This document shows, piece by piece, positions 1 through 8,205 of a stretch of DNA of 22,966 bases; positions within the stretch are counted from its first letter, which is position 1; every line of letters starts with the position of its first letter. The stretch lies in NCBI GenBank assembly GCA_041745535.1, contig JBGTIS010000023.1:1-22966 (forward strand), given 5' to 3'. This stretch comes from JBGTIS01 sp041745535. GTDB taxonomy: Bacteria; Bacteroidota; Bacteroidia; Cytophagales; Cyclobacteriaceae. Below the pieces are notes generated by a model. The model worked only from the letters and a program-made list of their open reading frames with translations, searched no databases and had not been told where the DNA came from. Made by a program: the position numbers and the translations under genes.

Positions 1-1657
1 CAATATTTTTATTAAAGGTGATCGTGTTGGCCCAGTTTATTGTAGAGACCATGTGCCGCTCTTTACTGGCTGATTTTTGCTCCGGACTCAGCGTAGTTCT
101 GTCCCCGGGAATTTGTCCGCTAAAATTTTGCTTTTCATTGATGTTCCAGTCAAGGCCCAGGTTAGATTTTAATTTAAGACTATTCTTTATAGTCGCTTCC
201 GCGAAAACATTTCCCAACAAACGATAAAGCTCCAGATCATTATTTCTGTACCTGGCAATCGCTACCGGGTTTTTACCATCGCCATACAGTCGCGCATCAT
301 TGTACAGATTGTCGGGCGGCAGGTCGGTCAATAACCCTGTTCTTTCATCAATCAAAGGTATCGCGGAAGGGCGTAGTAAGGCATAACGTACCACTCCGGG
401 CAGACTTCCGGGTCGTGCGCCATCACCTGAAGACCCGATTTCATTCATTTTCGTTTTCGCGAAAGTAAAATTCTCTCCTATCAGTAACCAATCCTTAATA
501 TTTCCTGTCACATTGGTTTTAAAGGAATACCGTTTAAAATTAGAATTGATAATTGTTCCTTTCTCATCCCACATATTACCGGATATGTAATATTGCGTTT
601 TTTCAGACCCTCCACTCAATCCCAGATTGTACTGCCGCGAAAAACCTGTTTGAAAAATTTCGTCCAGCCAATCGGTATTGGGGAGTTGAGCAGCGTTGTC
701 GGTGTTGATATTCGGTGTGCCATCATTGGCGTAGGCTTCATTTTGCAATTCGATGAATTGACTTGTATTGAGCATGTCGGGGAGCCTGGTAGGATTTGAG
801 GAACCCCAAGAGGCATCCAATTCTATTTTATTTTTCCCGGCCCCGCCCGATTTTGTAGTGATCAGAACGACGCCGTTGGCAGCTCTGGCGCCATAAATAG
901 CCGAGGAGGATGCATCCTTTAAAATTTCTATGGAAGCGATATCATTAGGAGCGATACTGTTCAACCCCGCGTTGGTAGGTACGCCGTCAATCACATAGAG
1001 CGGATTACTATTACCCAATGTCCCTACCCCCCGGATACGGATTACAGCTTCCTGCCCGGGTGCCCCTGTTGGGCTTGTAACCTGCACCCCAGGCGATAAC
1101 CCTTGCATAGCGCTTCCTACATCAGGGGCACGTAATTTCTCAATATCCTCCCCTTTTACGGAAGATATCGCCCCCGTCAAATCACTTTTTTTCTGAGTGC
1201 CATACCCTATCACCACAATCTCATCCAGGGCTGTAACATTAGGTGTCATCGTAATATTAATGATGGTTTGGTTACCAATGGTAATCTCCGCCGTATTGTA
1301 GCCTACTGAGGAAATAACCAGAATAGCGGCATCATCCGGCACATTCAACCGGTAATTTCCCGCTACATCGGTTACAGTTCCAATACTAGTGTTTTTTACC
1401 ACAATATTTACGCCGGGTAATGGCTCATTATTCTCATCGATTACCCGACCTGTAATGGTTTTTTCCATTACAGCTTCGAAATCGACACCCAATAATGGTA
1501 ACTGAGTCGAACTATTCTGTTTTTTTAACTGCGGTCCAACGGTAGCCAATGGTTGTGTATTTGCCTTGTAAGCCAATATGTTAGCTACCAAAAAACAAAA
1601 AATTCCCCAAAGGAGGGGAATAGATATTTTTTTGCAAACGATTGTAAAACTTTTCAT
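1..1657 (-). CDS. SusC-like TonB-dependent outer-membrane receptor, C-terminus cut by window edge
   Basis: Outer-membrane transporter of the SusC/RagA type, which imports oligosaccharides or peptides together with a SusD-type surface lipoprotein. About 552 residues are visible from an ATG at 1657-1655. In order they show a hydrophobic signal peptide (about 1-33), a carboxypeptidase-regulatory-like beta domain (about 67-138, with ITGRVIDENNEPLPGVN), a TonB-box region (about 145-157, DEIVVIGYGTQKK), the plug with the SusC hallmarks LYVIDGVPT and SAIYGARAANGVVLITTKSG, and then the start of the barrel. Family members are about 1000 residues, so roughly half lies beyond base 1. There is no STN domain, so nothing suggests coupling to an anti-sigma factor. 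It is the last gene of the minus-strand glycan locus, 253 bases after the GH20 gene. Its substrate is inferred only from these neighbours. Confidence 0.95.
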   Translation of the reverse strand, partial: MKSFTIVCKKISIPLLWGIFCFLVANILAYKANTQPLATVGPQLKKQNSSTQLPLLGVDFEAVMEKTITGRVIDENNEPLPGVNIVVKNTSIGTVTDVAGNYRLNVPDDAAILVISSVGYNTAEITIGNQTIINITMTPNVTALDEIVVIGYGTQKKSDLTGAISSVKGEDIEKLRAPDVGSAMQGLSPGVQVTSPTGAPGQEAVIRIRGVGTLGNSNPLYVIDGVPTNAGLNSIAPNDIASIEILKDASSSAIYGARAANGVVLITTKSGGAGKNKIELDASWGSSNPTRLPDMLNTSQFIELQNEAYANDGTPNINTDNAAQLPNTDWLDEIFQTGFSRQYNLGLSGGSEKTQYYISGNMWDEKGTIINSNFKRYSFKTNVTGNIKDWLLIGENFTFAKTKMNEIGSSGDGARPGSLPGVVRYALLRPSAIPLIDERTGLLTDLPPDNLYNDARLYGDGKNPVAIARYRNNDLELYRLLGNVFAEATIKNSLKLKSNLGLDWNINEKQNFSGQIPGDRTTLSPEQKSASKERHMVSTINWANTITFNKNI

Positions 1658-1781
1658 AGAGGTAGTGATAGTTAAGGTAAAAAAATTGATAAAACAAAAA
1701 ACACACTCACCGCATGCTTTTCTGGTTTTTTCTTAGTATCTGAGGGGCAATGGCTTTGGGCTTTTTAACCATACATTCAGG

Positions 1782-1813
1782 GATAATTATCGCTTTTGCC
1801 AGATGCTTGCAAA
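1782..1813 (-). promoter_or_regulatory. Possible Bacteroidetes-type promoter for the SusC gene
   Basis: On the minus strand TTTG (1813-1810) is followed, after 20 bases, by TAATTATC (1789-1782). This partly matches the Bacteroidetes sigma-factor pattern TTTG-N19-TAnnTTTG: the -33 box is exact, while the -7 box matches only the TA and two of the last four bases. It lies about 125 bases upstream of the SusC start codon and would give that gene its own promoter. It is a pattern match only. Confidence 0.3.
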
Positions 1814-1838
1814 TGCTTCCTGCGCTATAACAATTTGA

Positions 1839-1866
1839 AGATATTTTGATTAAAATCAAAACATCT
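1839..1866. repeat. 28-bp imperfect palindrome between the GH20 and SusC genes
   Basis: TTTTGATT (1844-1851) and AATCAAAA (1854-1861) form a perfect 8-bp inverted repeat around two bases. One mismatch outside it, AGAT (1839-1842) pairs with ATCT (1863-1866). The element lies 45 bases past the GH20 stop and about 25 bases upstream of the putative SusC -33 box. It is too AT-rich for a typical intrinsic terminator, so an operator for a dimeric regulator is the preferred reading, but either role is possible. Confidence 0.4.
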
Positions 1867-1910
1867 AAAAGTCATTCTTTGTTTGCTTGGTATAATAATT
1901 TATTATTTCC

Positions 1911-4505
1911 CTATTCCCCTTCAAGCTTTACCTGTACCGTCCGGCTCGACTTTCCGGTAATATCAAATGTTTTTAGTTTAACAGGACCTGAAACTTTTAC
2001 AGGTTCGGTATATTCCGGAGAATTCTCATTCGGTTCTGTCCCGTCTGTGGTATACCGCAGGGTCAGCCCGGGAAATTCCACATTGGCTTTTAATTCTTCT
2101 CCCTCAATAATAGCCCCAGGTAAAGGCAAACGGTAATTATACCCTTCGTTCAGGTAATGCAGGCGGGGCAACTCTTTCCGGGCCATGGTATTGGCAAAAA
2201 TATTCCATTCTTTATCAATTTCCACTTCTCGTTTTTCATTGTTTTCAATGGTTTCCCAGTCCCGTTCGTGTGCCCAGGCACTTTCGGCAAATCCCAGCAA
2301 TTTGGGCAGCATGTAGTATTCTATCATGTCCCTGCCTTTGATGGTTTCGCTCCAGAGCTGGGCTTCCAGCCCCAGAATATTATCTCTGCTTTCCGGTTTC
2401 AGGCGTTCCTTTCCGGCAAAGTCGGTTTCCAGGTCCAGCTTTCGGCCCATGCCATCTTTAAAAGTGGTTTTGAACATATCGAAGGGCGCGAACGTCCAGG
2501 CATTGCGGGTATTGATAAAACCTGCCCAGTATAACCCAGGTTCTTCAGGATCTTTGTCATAAGCCAGGTCAAAATAGAAATTGGTTACGTTACACAGCAC
2601 GATCTGATAACCAAAATTGGCCAGCCGGTAACCCAGATCCGGATAATCAATGGTGTTGTTCCAGATGTATGGCACTACTGGCCGTTCGGCGAATTCAGGA
2701 TTGGGTTGATACACCCCACTGGCATCTTTCTTCAGGGCAATTTCTTCCCATCCGTGTACTTCCAAGCCTCTTTTCTCCAGTTTTTCCAATAATCTACCAA
2801 AAAAATATGTTTGTAAATTTTTAGGATCGCTGATGTCCGGATGCTCCGCCAGCAGTTTTTTGGCCATGGGCGATTGTGTCCAGGCGCCTTCCGGCACTTC
2901 ATCGCCGCCGGTATGAAAAATTTTTAGTTCCAATCCGGCATCCGCATACATTTTGGAAATTTCATCCACTACTTTCTCATAAAAATGATAGGTCGATTCT
3001 CTGGCTACAGATACTACATTATCGGTATAAGCCTGTGCCGACAAATATGCTGATTTATCATCAGGATCTATCAGCCGGTATTCCTTAGCTTCTTCCTCTT
3101 TTCCTTCCTTCATCAGTCGCTGGTACCGGGCTTCCATGGATTTAATGGCGGCGCGGGCATGACCGGGGAAATTGACTTCCGGAATAATGGTAATATGTCT
3201 TTCTTTGGCGTATTTCAGTATTTCTATAAAATCTTCCCTGGAATAGTAACCACTGCCATGATTCCCCTCTTTATCGGCAAATGGTCCCGACCCATATGCC
3301 GGATGCAGGGCGGGTGCTTCTTTCCCGGAAGTATGTTGCCGCTGGGCACCTACCTCGGTAAGTTCCGGCAAGCCCGGAATTTCAAGCCGCCAGCCTTCGT
3401 CTTCAGTGATGTATAAAAGAAAGCGGTTGAGTTTGTAAAAAGAAATCAGATCCAGCATTCGCATAATGGTTTCCTTGCTCTGGAAATTCCGGCCTACATC
3501 CACATGCAGTCCTCTGAACCCAAAGCGTGGCGCATCCTGAATGGTGGTGCGCGGCAGCTCAATAATGGTAGCCTGCTCATAATCTTGAATGGGCACCAGC
3601 GACCGCAAACTCTGTATACCATAAAACACGCCAGCCGGATCACTGCCTGTAATGTCAATACCATTCCTGGATATGGTGAGCCGATAGGCCTCTTTATCTT
3701 TGCCATTTACCTTTACCTGCCCCACTTTCAATTGAATGGAATTGGCTGTTGGGGTTGATGTTTCCAGGGTAAAATCTTTCCCGGTCAGAGCTTTCAGACT
3801 TTTCTTCAGATAATTGGCTTCAGCTTCCAGTTCCAGCTGATAAAAAATCGTCAGGTTGTTATCCAGTGACAAGGTACCCGGCTGGGTTTTAACACTTACC
3901 GGCGTGGGTACAATGGGCAGCAAATCAGAGGCTGCCACCAATTCCATCGCCTGGTTATTGAAATACCTGAGCTTCGGCGTGGGGATTGATTCCTCATCGG
4001 CTTTCCCCCGGTTAATTTGTTCGGTAGTGGTAAAAGGTTTAAAATCCTGATTCTCCACCTCCACAATTTTGGTTTCCTCGCCTTCCTCATCATAAAACAC
4101 AAAATAAAGTCCCAACGGCCGGTCGGTATTTTTTATCACTCCTTCAATTCCCTGGTAAGGAATTTCTTTCGTTTCACCGGTTTTAAGAGAAAATCCTGCT
4201 TCAGGAACCAGTTTGTACCAATCGCCATTGATGTGAACCACTTGAGCGGGAACGGATTCATTTTTCACAATTTCCCGCGGGGCCATATTAAAAAACAAAG
4301 CCCAGTTGGTATCAGTGAGGTCAAAATTACTGTTATTGTTTAAGGTAAATTTAGCATCAAATACATTTGCTTTTTCTGTAAAATTGGTAAGCAGTTCCCA
4401 GTTTACACCAATTTTATTTCCTGAATCGTAGGTTTCCTTTTTTGAGCAGGCGGTAATGAGAACGGCAGAAAGAAAAAAGAGAAAAATTTTATTAGTTTGC
4501 ATCAT
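1911..4505 (-). CDS. GH20 beta-N-acetylhexosaminidase lipoprotein
   Basis: Removes terminal beta-linked GlcNAc (or GalNAc) from glycans, by family knowledge through substrate-assisted catalysis. From the ATG at 4505 the product has 864 residues: a lipoprotein signal with lipobox LITAC (Cys20), an N-terminal CHB_HEX-like domain (about 33-160), a GH20b alpha/beta domain (about 197-328), the GH20 TIM barrel (about 330-745, starting FRGLHVDVGRNF), and a C-terminal CHB_HEX_C-like domain (about 795-864, with LRYTTDGTEP). The catalytic Asp-Glu pair is in HTGGDE (Asp535, Glu536). An upstream in-frame TTG at 4520 is less likely because ATG-4505 gives a normal signal peptide. It lies 89 bases after the acetyltransferase gene on the same strand. 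The lipid anchor places it in the periplasm or on the cell surface. Confidence 0.95.
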   Translation of the reverse strand: MMQTNKIFLFFLSAVLITACSKKETYDSGNKIGVNWELLTNFTEKANVFDAKFTLNNNSNFDLTDTNWALFFNMAPREIVKNESVPAQVVHINGDWYKLVPEAGFSLKTGETKEIPYQGIEGVIKNTDRPLGLYFVFYDEEGEETKIVEVENQDFKPFTTTEQINRGKADEESIPTPKLRYFNNQAMELVAASDLLPIVPTPVSVKTQPGTLSLDNNLTIFYQLELEAEANYLKKSLKALTGKDFTLETSTPTANSIQLKVGQVKVNGKDKEAYRLTISRNGIDITGSDPAGVFYGIQSLRSLVPIQDYEQATIIELPRTTIQDAPRFGFRGLHVDVGRNFQSKETIMRMLDLISFYKLNRFLLYITEDEGWRLEIPGLPELTEVGAQRQHTSGKEAPALHPAYGSGPFADKEGNHGSGYYSREDFIEILKYAKERHITIIPEVNFPGHARAAIKSMEARYQRLMKEGKEEEAKEYRLIDPDDKSAYLSAQAYTDNVVSVARESTYHFYEKVVDEISKMYADAGLELKIFHTGGDEVPEGAWTQSPMAKKLLAEHPDISDPKNLQTYFFGRLLEKLEKRGLEVHGWEEIALKKDASGVYQPNPEFAERPVVPYIWNNTIDYPDLGYRLANFGYQIVLCNVTNFYFDLAYDKDPEEPGLYWAGFINTRNAWTFAPFDMFKTTFKDGMGRKLDLETDFAGKERLKPESRDNILGLEAQLWSETIKGRDMIEYYMLPKLLGFAESAWAHERDWETIENNEKREVEIDKEWNIFANTMARKELPRLHYLNEGYNYRLPLPGAIIEGEELKANVEFPGLTLRYTTDGTEPNENSPEYTEPVKVSGPVKLKTFDITGKSSRTVQVKLEGE

Positions 4506-4594
4506 TGTAAGTATTGGCAATTGTATGCCGATAAATGTAACCTGGTAAAAGGTATAAAAGTTAAAATTATTAGTTAGAAGGAGCAGGTAATCAG

Positions 4595-5731
4595 TTACAA
4601 TTTTATGAAAATCTTCTTTTTATAAAGCAAATAGGCCGGTATAAAGTTGATAACCACGAACAAAAGCGCATACAGCATACTGGCCAGTTTAGGGAATACG
4701 CCAGCCGCTATCATGCTTTCCACAAAATATTCATTTAGTGTATGTGCCCCAAATGGGATATAATAAAAAATAATGGATAGTATATCTGCCAGCACATACA
4801 CAGCGATTGCATTGGCGCCCAAAACAATGCCCGGCCAGGTGCCTCTGGTATGTTGACGGATGTCTACTATATAATACACCGCGCCAAAAATTAAAGCCGC
4901 CAATCCTCCCGTTACCATCACAAAGGAGCTGGTCCATAAGTTTTTGTTCACCGGAAACCCCAGGTTCCAGATATATCCGATAGCCACGGCAGCTAGTCCT
5001 GAAACCATCATGATCACTGTTTTTTCCAATGGAATCCGCTTACTCAGCATCAGATGACCGGCCAGTAATCCGGCAATACCAGATACCACGGCAGGGAAGG
5101 TACTGAGAATACCTTCAGGATCCCAGGTACCCTGCCACATCCTGCCGGGAAGCAGAGTGCTGTCCAGCCACGCGGCCAGATTTACCCCGGGTTCCAGCAT
5201 GACCCTGCCTGCGCCGGGTGTGGGAACCAGCGTCATTACCAGCCAGTACCCTACCAGAATTACCAATCCGATGATGGCCTGGGTTTTAAATCTGGTGGTC
5301 AGAAACAAAAAGGAACAAACCAAAAATACGATGGCAATCCTTTGCAATACGCCTGTCCATCGGAGAGCGGAAAAATCAAAATCGGGAAGCAGATTAAGGA
5401 AAATCCCAACGGCGAATATTTTCAACGAACGAATCAATATCTTTTTATACAGTTCAGGTTTGGGCACATTTTTTTCCAATCGTTTGTTATAAGCCAGCAC
5501 AATGGATACGCCTACAATAAACAGGAAAAACGGGTATATTAAATCAGTGGGTGTCAGGCCGTTCCATGCCACATGTTCAAGTGGTTTATAAATGTATTTT
5601 TCGCTGCCTGGAAAATTTACCAGCACCATGGCGGCAATGGTAAAACCCCGCATGGCGTCCAGTGAAATTAACCGGTGGGTGGCAACCTGTGTAGGTACAG
5701 ATTTTTTTTCAGCAAGGGAGACAGTCTTCAT
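4595..5731 (-). CDS. NagX/HGSNAT-like membrane acetyltransferase (DUF5009 family)
   Basis: Multi-pass inner-membrane protein, 378 residues with roughly ten hydrophobic segments, related to bacterial NagX/YeiB-type proteins and human heparan-alpha-glucosaminide N-acetyltransferase. That family moves an acetyl group from cytosolic acetyl-CoA across the membrane to a terminal glucosamine. Visible signatures are LDAMRG at 24-29 and HVAWNGLTPTDLIYPFFLF at 53-71. His53 lies where HGSNAT has its proposed active-site histidine, in the same H-x-x-W-N-G-L-T context. The gene lies between the propeller protein (40-base gap) and GH20 (89-base gap), consistent with one operon acting on amino-sugar glycans. 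Transport or membrane accessory roles in GlcNAc use have also been proposed for NagX, so the reaction is not certain. The ATG at 5731 is the natural start, just before the first basic and hydrophobic stretch. Confidence 0.82.
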   Translation of the reverse strand: MKTVSLAEKKSVPTQVATHRLISLDAMRGFTIAAMVLVNFPGSEKYIYKPLEHVAWNGLTPTDLIYPFFLFIVGVSIVLAYNKRLEKNVPKPELYKKILIRSLKIFAVGIFLNLLPDFDFSALRWTGVLQRIAIVFLVCSFLFLTTRFKTQAIIGLVILVGYWLVMTLVPTPGAGRVMLEPGVNLAAWLDSTLLPGRMWQGTWDPEGILSTFPAVVSGIAGLLAGHLMLSKRIPLEKTVIMMVSGLAAVAIGYIWNLGFPVNKNLWTSSFVMVTGGLAALIFGAVYYIVDIRQHTRGTWPGIVLGANAIAVYVLADILSIIFYYIPFGAHTLNEYFVESMIAAGVFPKLASMLYALLFVVINFIPAYLLYKKKIFIKL

Positions 5732-5771
5732 ATCTTTATTTTAAAACGATTTTAACATACAACTTTCCGGA

Positions 5772-8003
5772 TTATTGAACAGGTGCTGTAATCACGCCCA
5801 GATACCTGCCCATCCAGTACGGGAGTAACCAGATATCACCGGCACTGTATTCCGAAGTTCCGTTGCCACCACCGTCTAACTCAAACCGGTTGGCATTATG
5901 ACGATTAATAGGCAATTCATCGGGCGGCAGCACCTCTCTGATAGTCTGGTTTCTGAAATTCGGCGCAATGGGTTCAATGTCTTTTCTTTTACTGTTATGC
6001 ACCTCCCATTGGATCAGGTCCAAAGGATATTCCTGTAAGTACCAGACGGCTTCCTCCAGATCAAAATCTTCCGTACCCGTTAAGGCAGTGAAAATATTCC
6101 AGGCGCCTTCTTTTTCAGGCCTTTCCATTTCCCAATGGTCAATAATCGCTTCCTTGAACATGGTTTTCAGGGAATCGTTAAACGCATACCGGTACAACCC
6201 CCAGTAGCCCAGAAAATACATCTCATCATCGGAATGGTTCCAGCTTTCCGACAGCATTTTGCTCCAGTCATCAGCATCTTCGGGCGCGGTGCTGATTTCA
6301 TTCATGGGCCGCATCAGATTTTCCAGGTACCCATGTTCGTTCATCAGTTCAAATGCTTTTTCCTTATAAATCTCTTTTTTGGTAAAATGATAGGTTGTTT
6401 GCAACATAGATATAATGTTGGAGGCATTAATTTTACGGTCGCCTACCATCTTTGGCCTTGCGTTTACGTACTCGGGGTTCCATTTTCCCCACACCGTAGG
6501 TTCACCATTCCAGTCTACCAGGTACAGGTCGTTGTCGATAATATGCTGCATCAGCGAATCCATCATAATGATGGCGCGGTCCTTTAAATCGGTTCCTTCG
6601 AGCAGTTCGGCCATGGCGCCAAACACAAACATATGTCCGATGGCTTCATCGCTGCTGGTGGTGGCTTTCCAGTCCCACTCAGGGTCGCCGGCATGTTGCC
6701 AGCGTTCCGGATCGGCCAGTACTTCTTTATATCCCCTGCGCTCAAACGACCGGGAAGGAAAACCTTTCACTGGGTTGATGGCATACAAACGTTCCATCGC
6801 GTCCATCGATTCACGACAATTTTCAAGCGCTTCCTCCGACCCGGTTACGGCATACCGGAATACCTCTCCTCCCAGGTACATGGAAGTCCATAACCCATCA
6901 TTATCAGAATCTTTCAGGGTTCCCGTGCTGATATTTCCCGATTTCATATCGCCCAGGGTAGCGTTAAAGCCATGCCGGAGGTGCCGGTTACGCACCTGTT
7001 TTTCGTAAAACATGGCTTTTTCATGCAGGGTCATTGGCTTAAATTGAATTTCAGCTAAACCCTGATCAGTTAAAATGAATACCGTGTTGTTCTCGCCGGC
7101 AGCGATATCTATTACCTGGTCAGAAGGCAACCACCGCTGCGAAGCATAATAGTTGAATTTCCCCTCTTTGTTGCGCATAAATGCGCCCCGGTTGGAGCCA
7201 AACCAAAGGTTTCCCTGAATTTCCTTAATTACTGTCAAATCATTCCAGGGAAGTTTCTGCCGCAATGCGCCAATCGGTTGAAGGGTAGCCGCATCCAGTA
7301 CCTGATACCCATTGTGGGTACCTACTACCAGTTCTTTCCCCTGGTTTGCCAAAGTAAAACAGGTTAATCCGGATTTTTCGTATCTGGATTTTAAAGAATT
7401 TTTTTCAGTTGAAAACTGTGCCATACCATCCTCATTTAGTATCCAGAACACATTGCGACTGGCATCAAACTGCAGCTCTTTTACCGGGCCGGAGGTATTG
7501 CCTTTCCAAATTACTTCCGAGTCTGTGATGTATCGCAAAGTGGTTCCATCGGCCAGCAGAAAATCAAAATCATTCCCCCCGGCAAATACATCTGCTTCCG
7601 GCAGCGAATGTTTGCTGTAGAGTTTACCTGCCCAGGCGTTGCTGAAAACAGCCTTTTCGTCCAGATACACCATCTGGTTTTTGTATAATCCGACAGCATT
7701 CAGGTTTTTATCACCCATCGGTCGGTATGTACCGTCCGGCACCAATGTACCCGGATACAAAAACTGCCCGGCATGGGGTCGCAATAATCCTGAAGAAGAA
7801 AACACCTGTACCGCGCCATTCCGGTCGGCCACTACTTTGATCAGTGGGGCACTGTTTTCGGGTTCCAGCCTGTATTTGACACTGAAATCCTGCATAAAAG
7901 CTGTATCTTCATAAACCGGCTGTGCGGAGGGCGCAGGTAAATTACGGAAGTTTACCAATAATACAGCTGATACAATAATGGCGAATAAGGAAGCAGATTT
8001 CAT
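5772..8003 (-). CDS. Exported protein: N-terminal beta-propeller fused to an alpha/alpha-barrel-like domain, function unknown
   Basis: 743 residues with a Sec signal peptide (about 1-27, APSA then QP). Residues about 40-325 contain repeated short beta-strand units. One of them, GNLWFGSNRGAF followed by YYASQRWLPSDQVIDIAAG (264-303), closely resembles the Reg_prop blades of hybrid two-component sensors, although no kinase follows. Residues about 340-743 are rich in helices and aromatic and acidic residues (LGGEVFRYAVTGSEEA, YFLGYWGLYRYAF, LLPYWMGRYLG), as in six-hairpin (alpha/alpha)6 glycosidases and lyases. I cannot assign it to a glycoside hydrolase family. It lies between the GH5 gene (202-base gap) and the NagX-like gene (40-base gap). 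A role in binding or cutting the locus's glycan is inferred from this context and fold only. Confidence 0.8.
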   Translation of the reverse strand: MKSASLFAIIVSAVLLVNFRNLPAPSAQPVYEDTAFMQDFSVKYRLEPENSAPLIKVVADRNGAVQVFSSSGLLRPHAGQFLYPGTLVPDGTYRPMGDKNLNAVGLYKNQMVYLDEKAVFSNAWAGKLYSKHSLPEADVFAGGNDFDFLLADGTTLRYITDSEVIWKGNTSGPVKELQFDASRNVFWILNEDGMAQFSTEKNSLKSRYEKSGLTCFTLANQGKELVVGTHNGYQVLDAATLQPIGALRQKLPWNDLTVIKEIQGNLWFGSNRGAFMRNKEGKFNYYASQRWLPSDQVIDIAAGENNTVFILTDQGLAEIQFKPMTLHEKAMFYEKQVRNRHLRHGFNATLGDMKSGNISTGTLKDSDNDGLWTSMYLGGEVFRYAVTGSEEALENCRESMDAMERLYAINPVKGFPSRSFERRGYKEVLADPERWQHAGDPEWDWKATTSSDEAIGHMFVFGAMAELLEGTDLKDRAIIMMDSLMQHIIDNDLYLVDWNGEPTVWGKWNPEYVNARPKMVGDRKINASNIISMLQTTYHFTKKEIYKEKAFELMNEHGYLENLMRPMNEISTAPEDADDWSKMLSESWNHSDDEMYFLGYWGLYRYAFNDSLKTMFKEAIIDHWEMERPEKEGAWNIFTALTGTEDFDLEEAVWYLQEYPLDLIQWEVHNSKRKDIEPIAPNFRNQTIREVLPPDELPINRHNANRFELDGGGNGTSEYSAGDIWLLPYWMGRYLGVITAPVQ

Positions 8004-8068
8004 GGGTTATGGTTTATAGCGGTACCGGCATCAAACCGGTTGTTCGGGTAGTTAAACAATAACAAGAA

Positions 8069-8090
8069 TAGGAAATTTCCTTTTAGGAAA
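8069..8090. promoter_or_regulatory. Triple alternating half-site upstream of the propeller gene
   Basis: TAGGAAA occurs at 8069-8075 and 8084-8090, 15 bases apart, with the inverted copy TTTCCT at 8076-8081 between them. AGGAAATTTCCT (8070-8081) is thus a perfect 12-bp palindrome that overlaps a second hairpin, TTTCCT-TTT-AGGAAA (8076-8090). It lies about 65 bases upstream of the ATG at 8003, a suitable place for an operator or an mRNA-leader structure. No regulator can be named. Confidence 0.4.
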
Positions 8091-8205
8091 GTGCGTATTT
8101 TCCGCATAATAAACCCCAGTTCGCGAAAATGCTTTTTCACTAACTGAAAAATCCGAAAGGTTTGCTTGTGATTTTCGTATACAAGGAAAGTGGGATCTGC
8201 TTATT

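Noticed and set aside
6415..7008. Long plus-strand frames (up to 197 codons) inside the propeller and other minus-strand genes
   Set aside because: They are antisense shadows of well-supported coding sequence, with no recognisable protein features.
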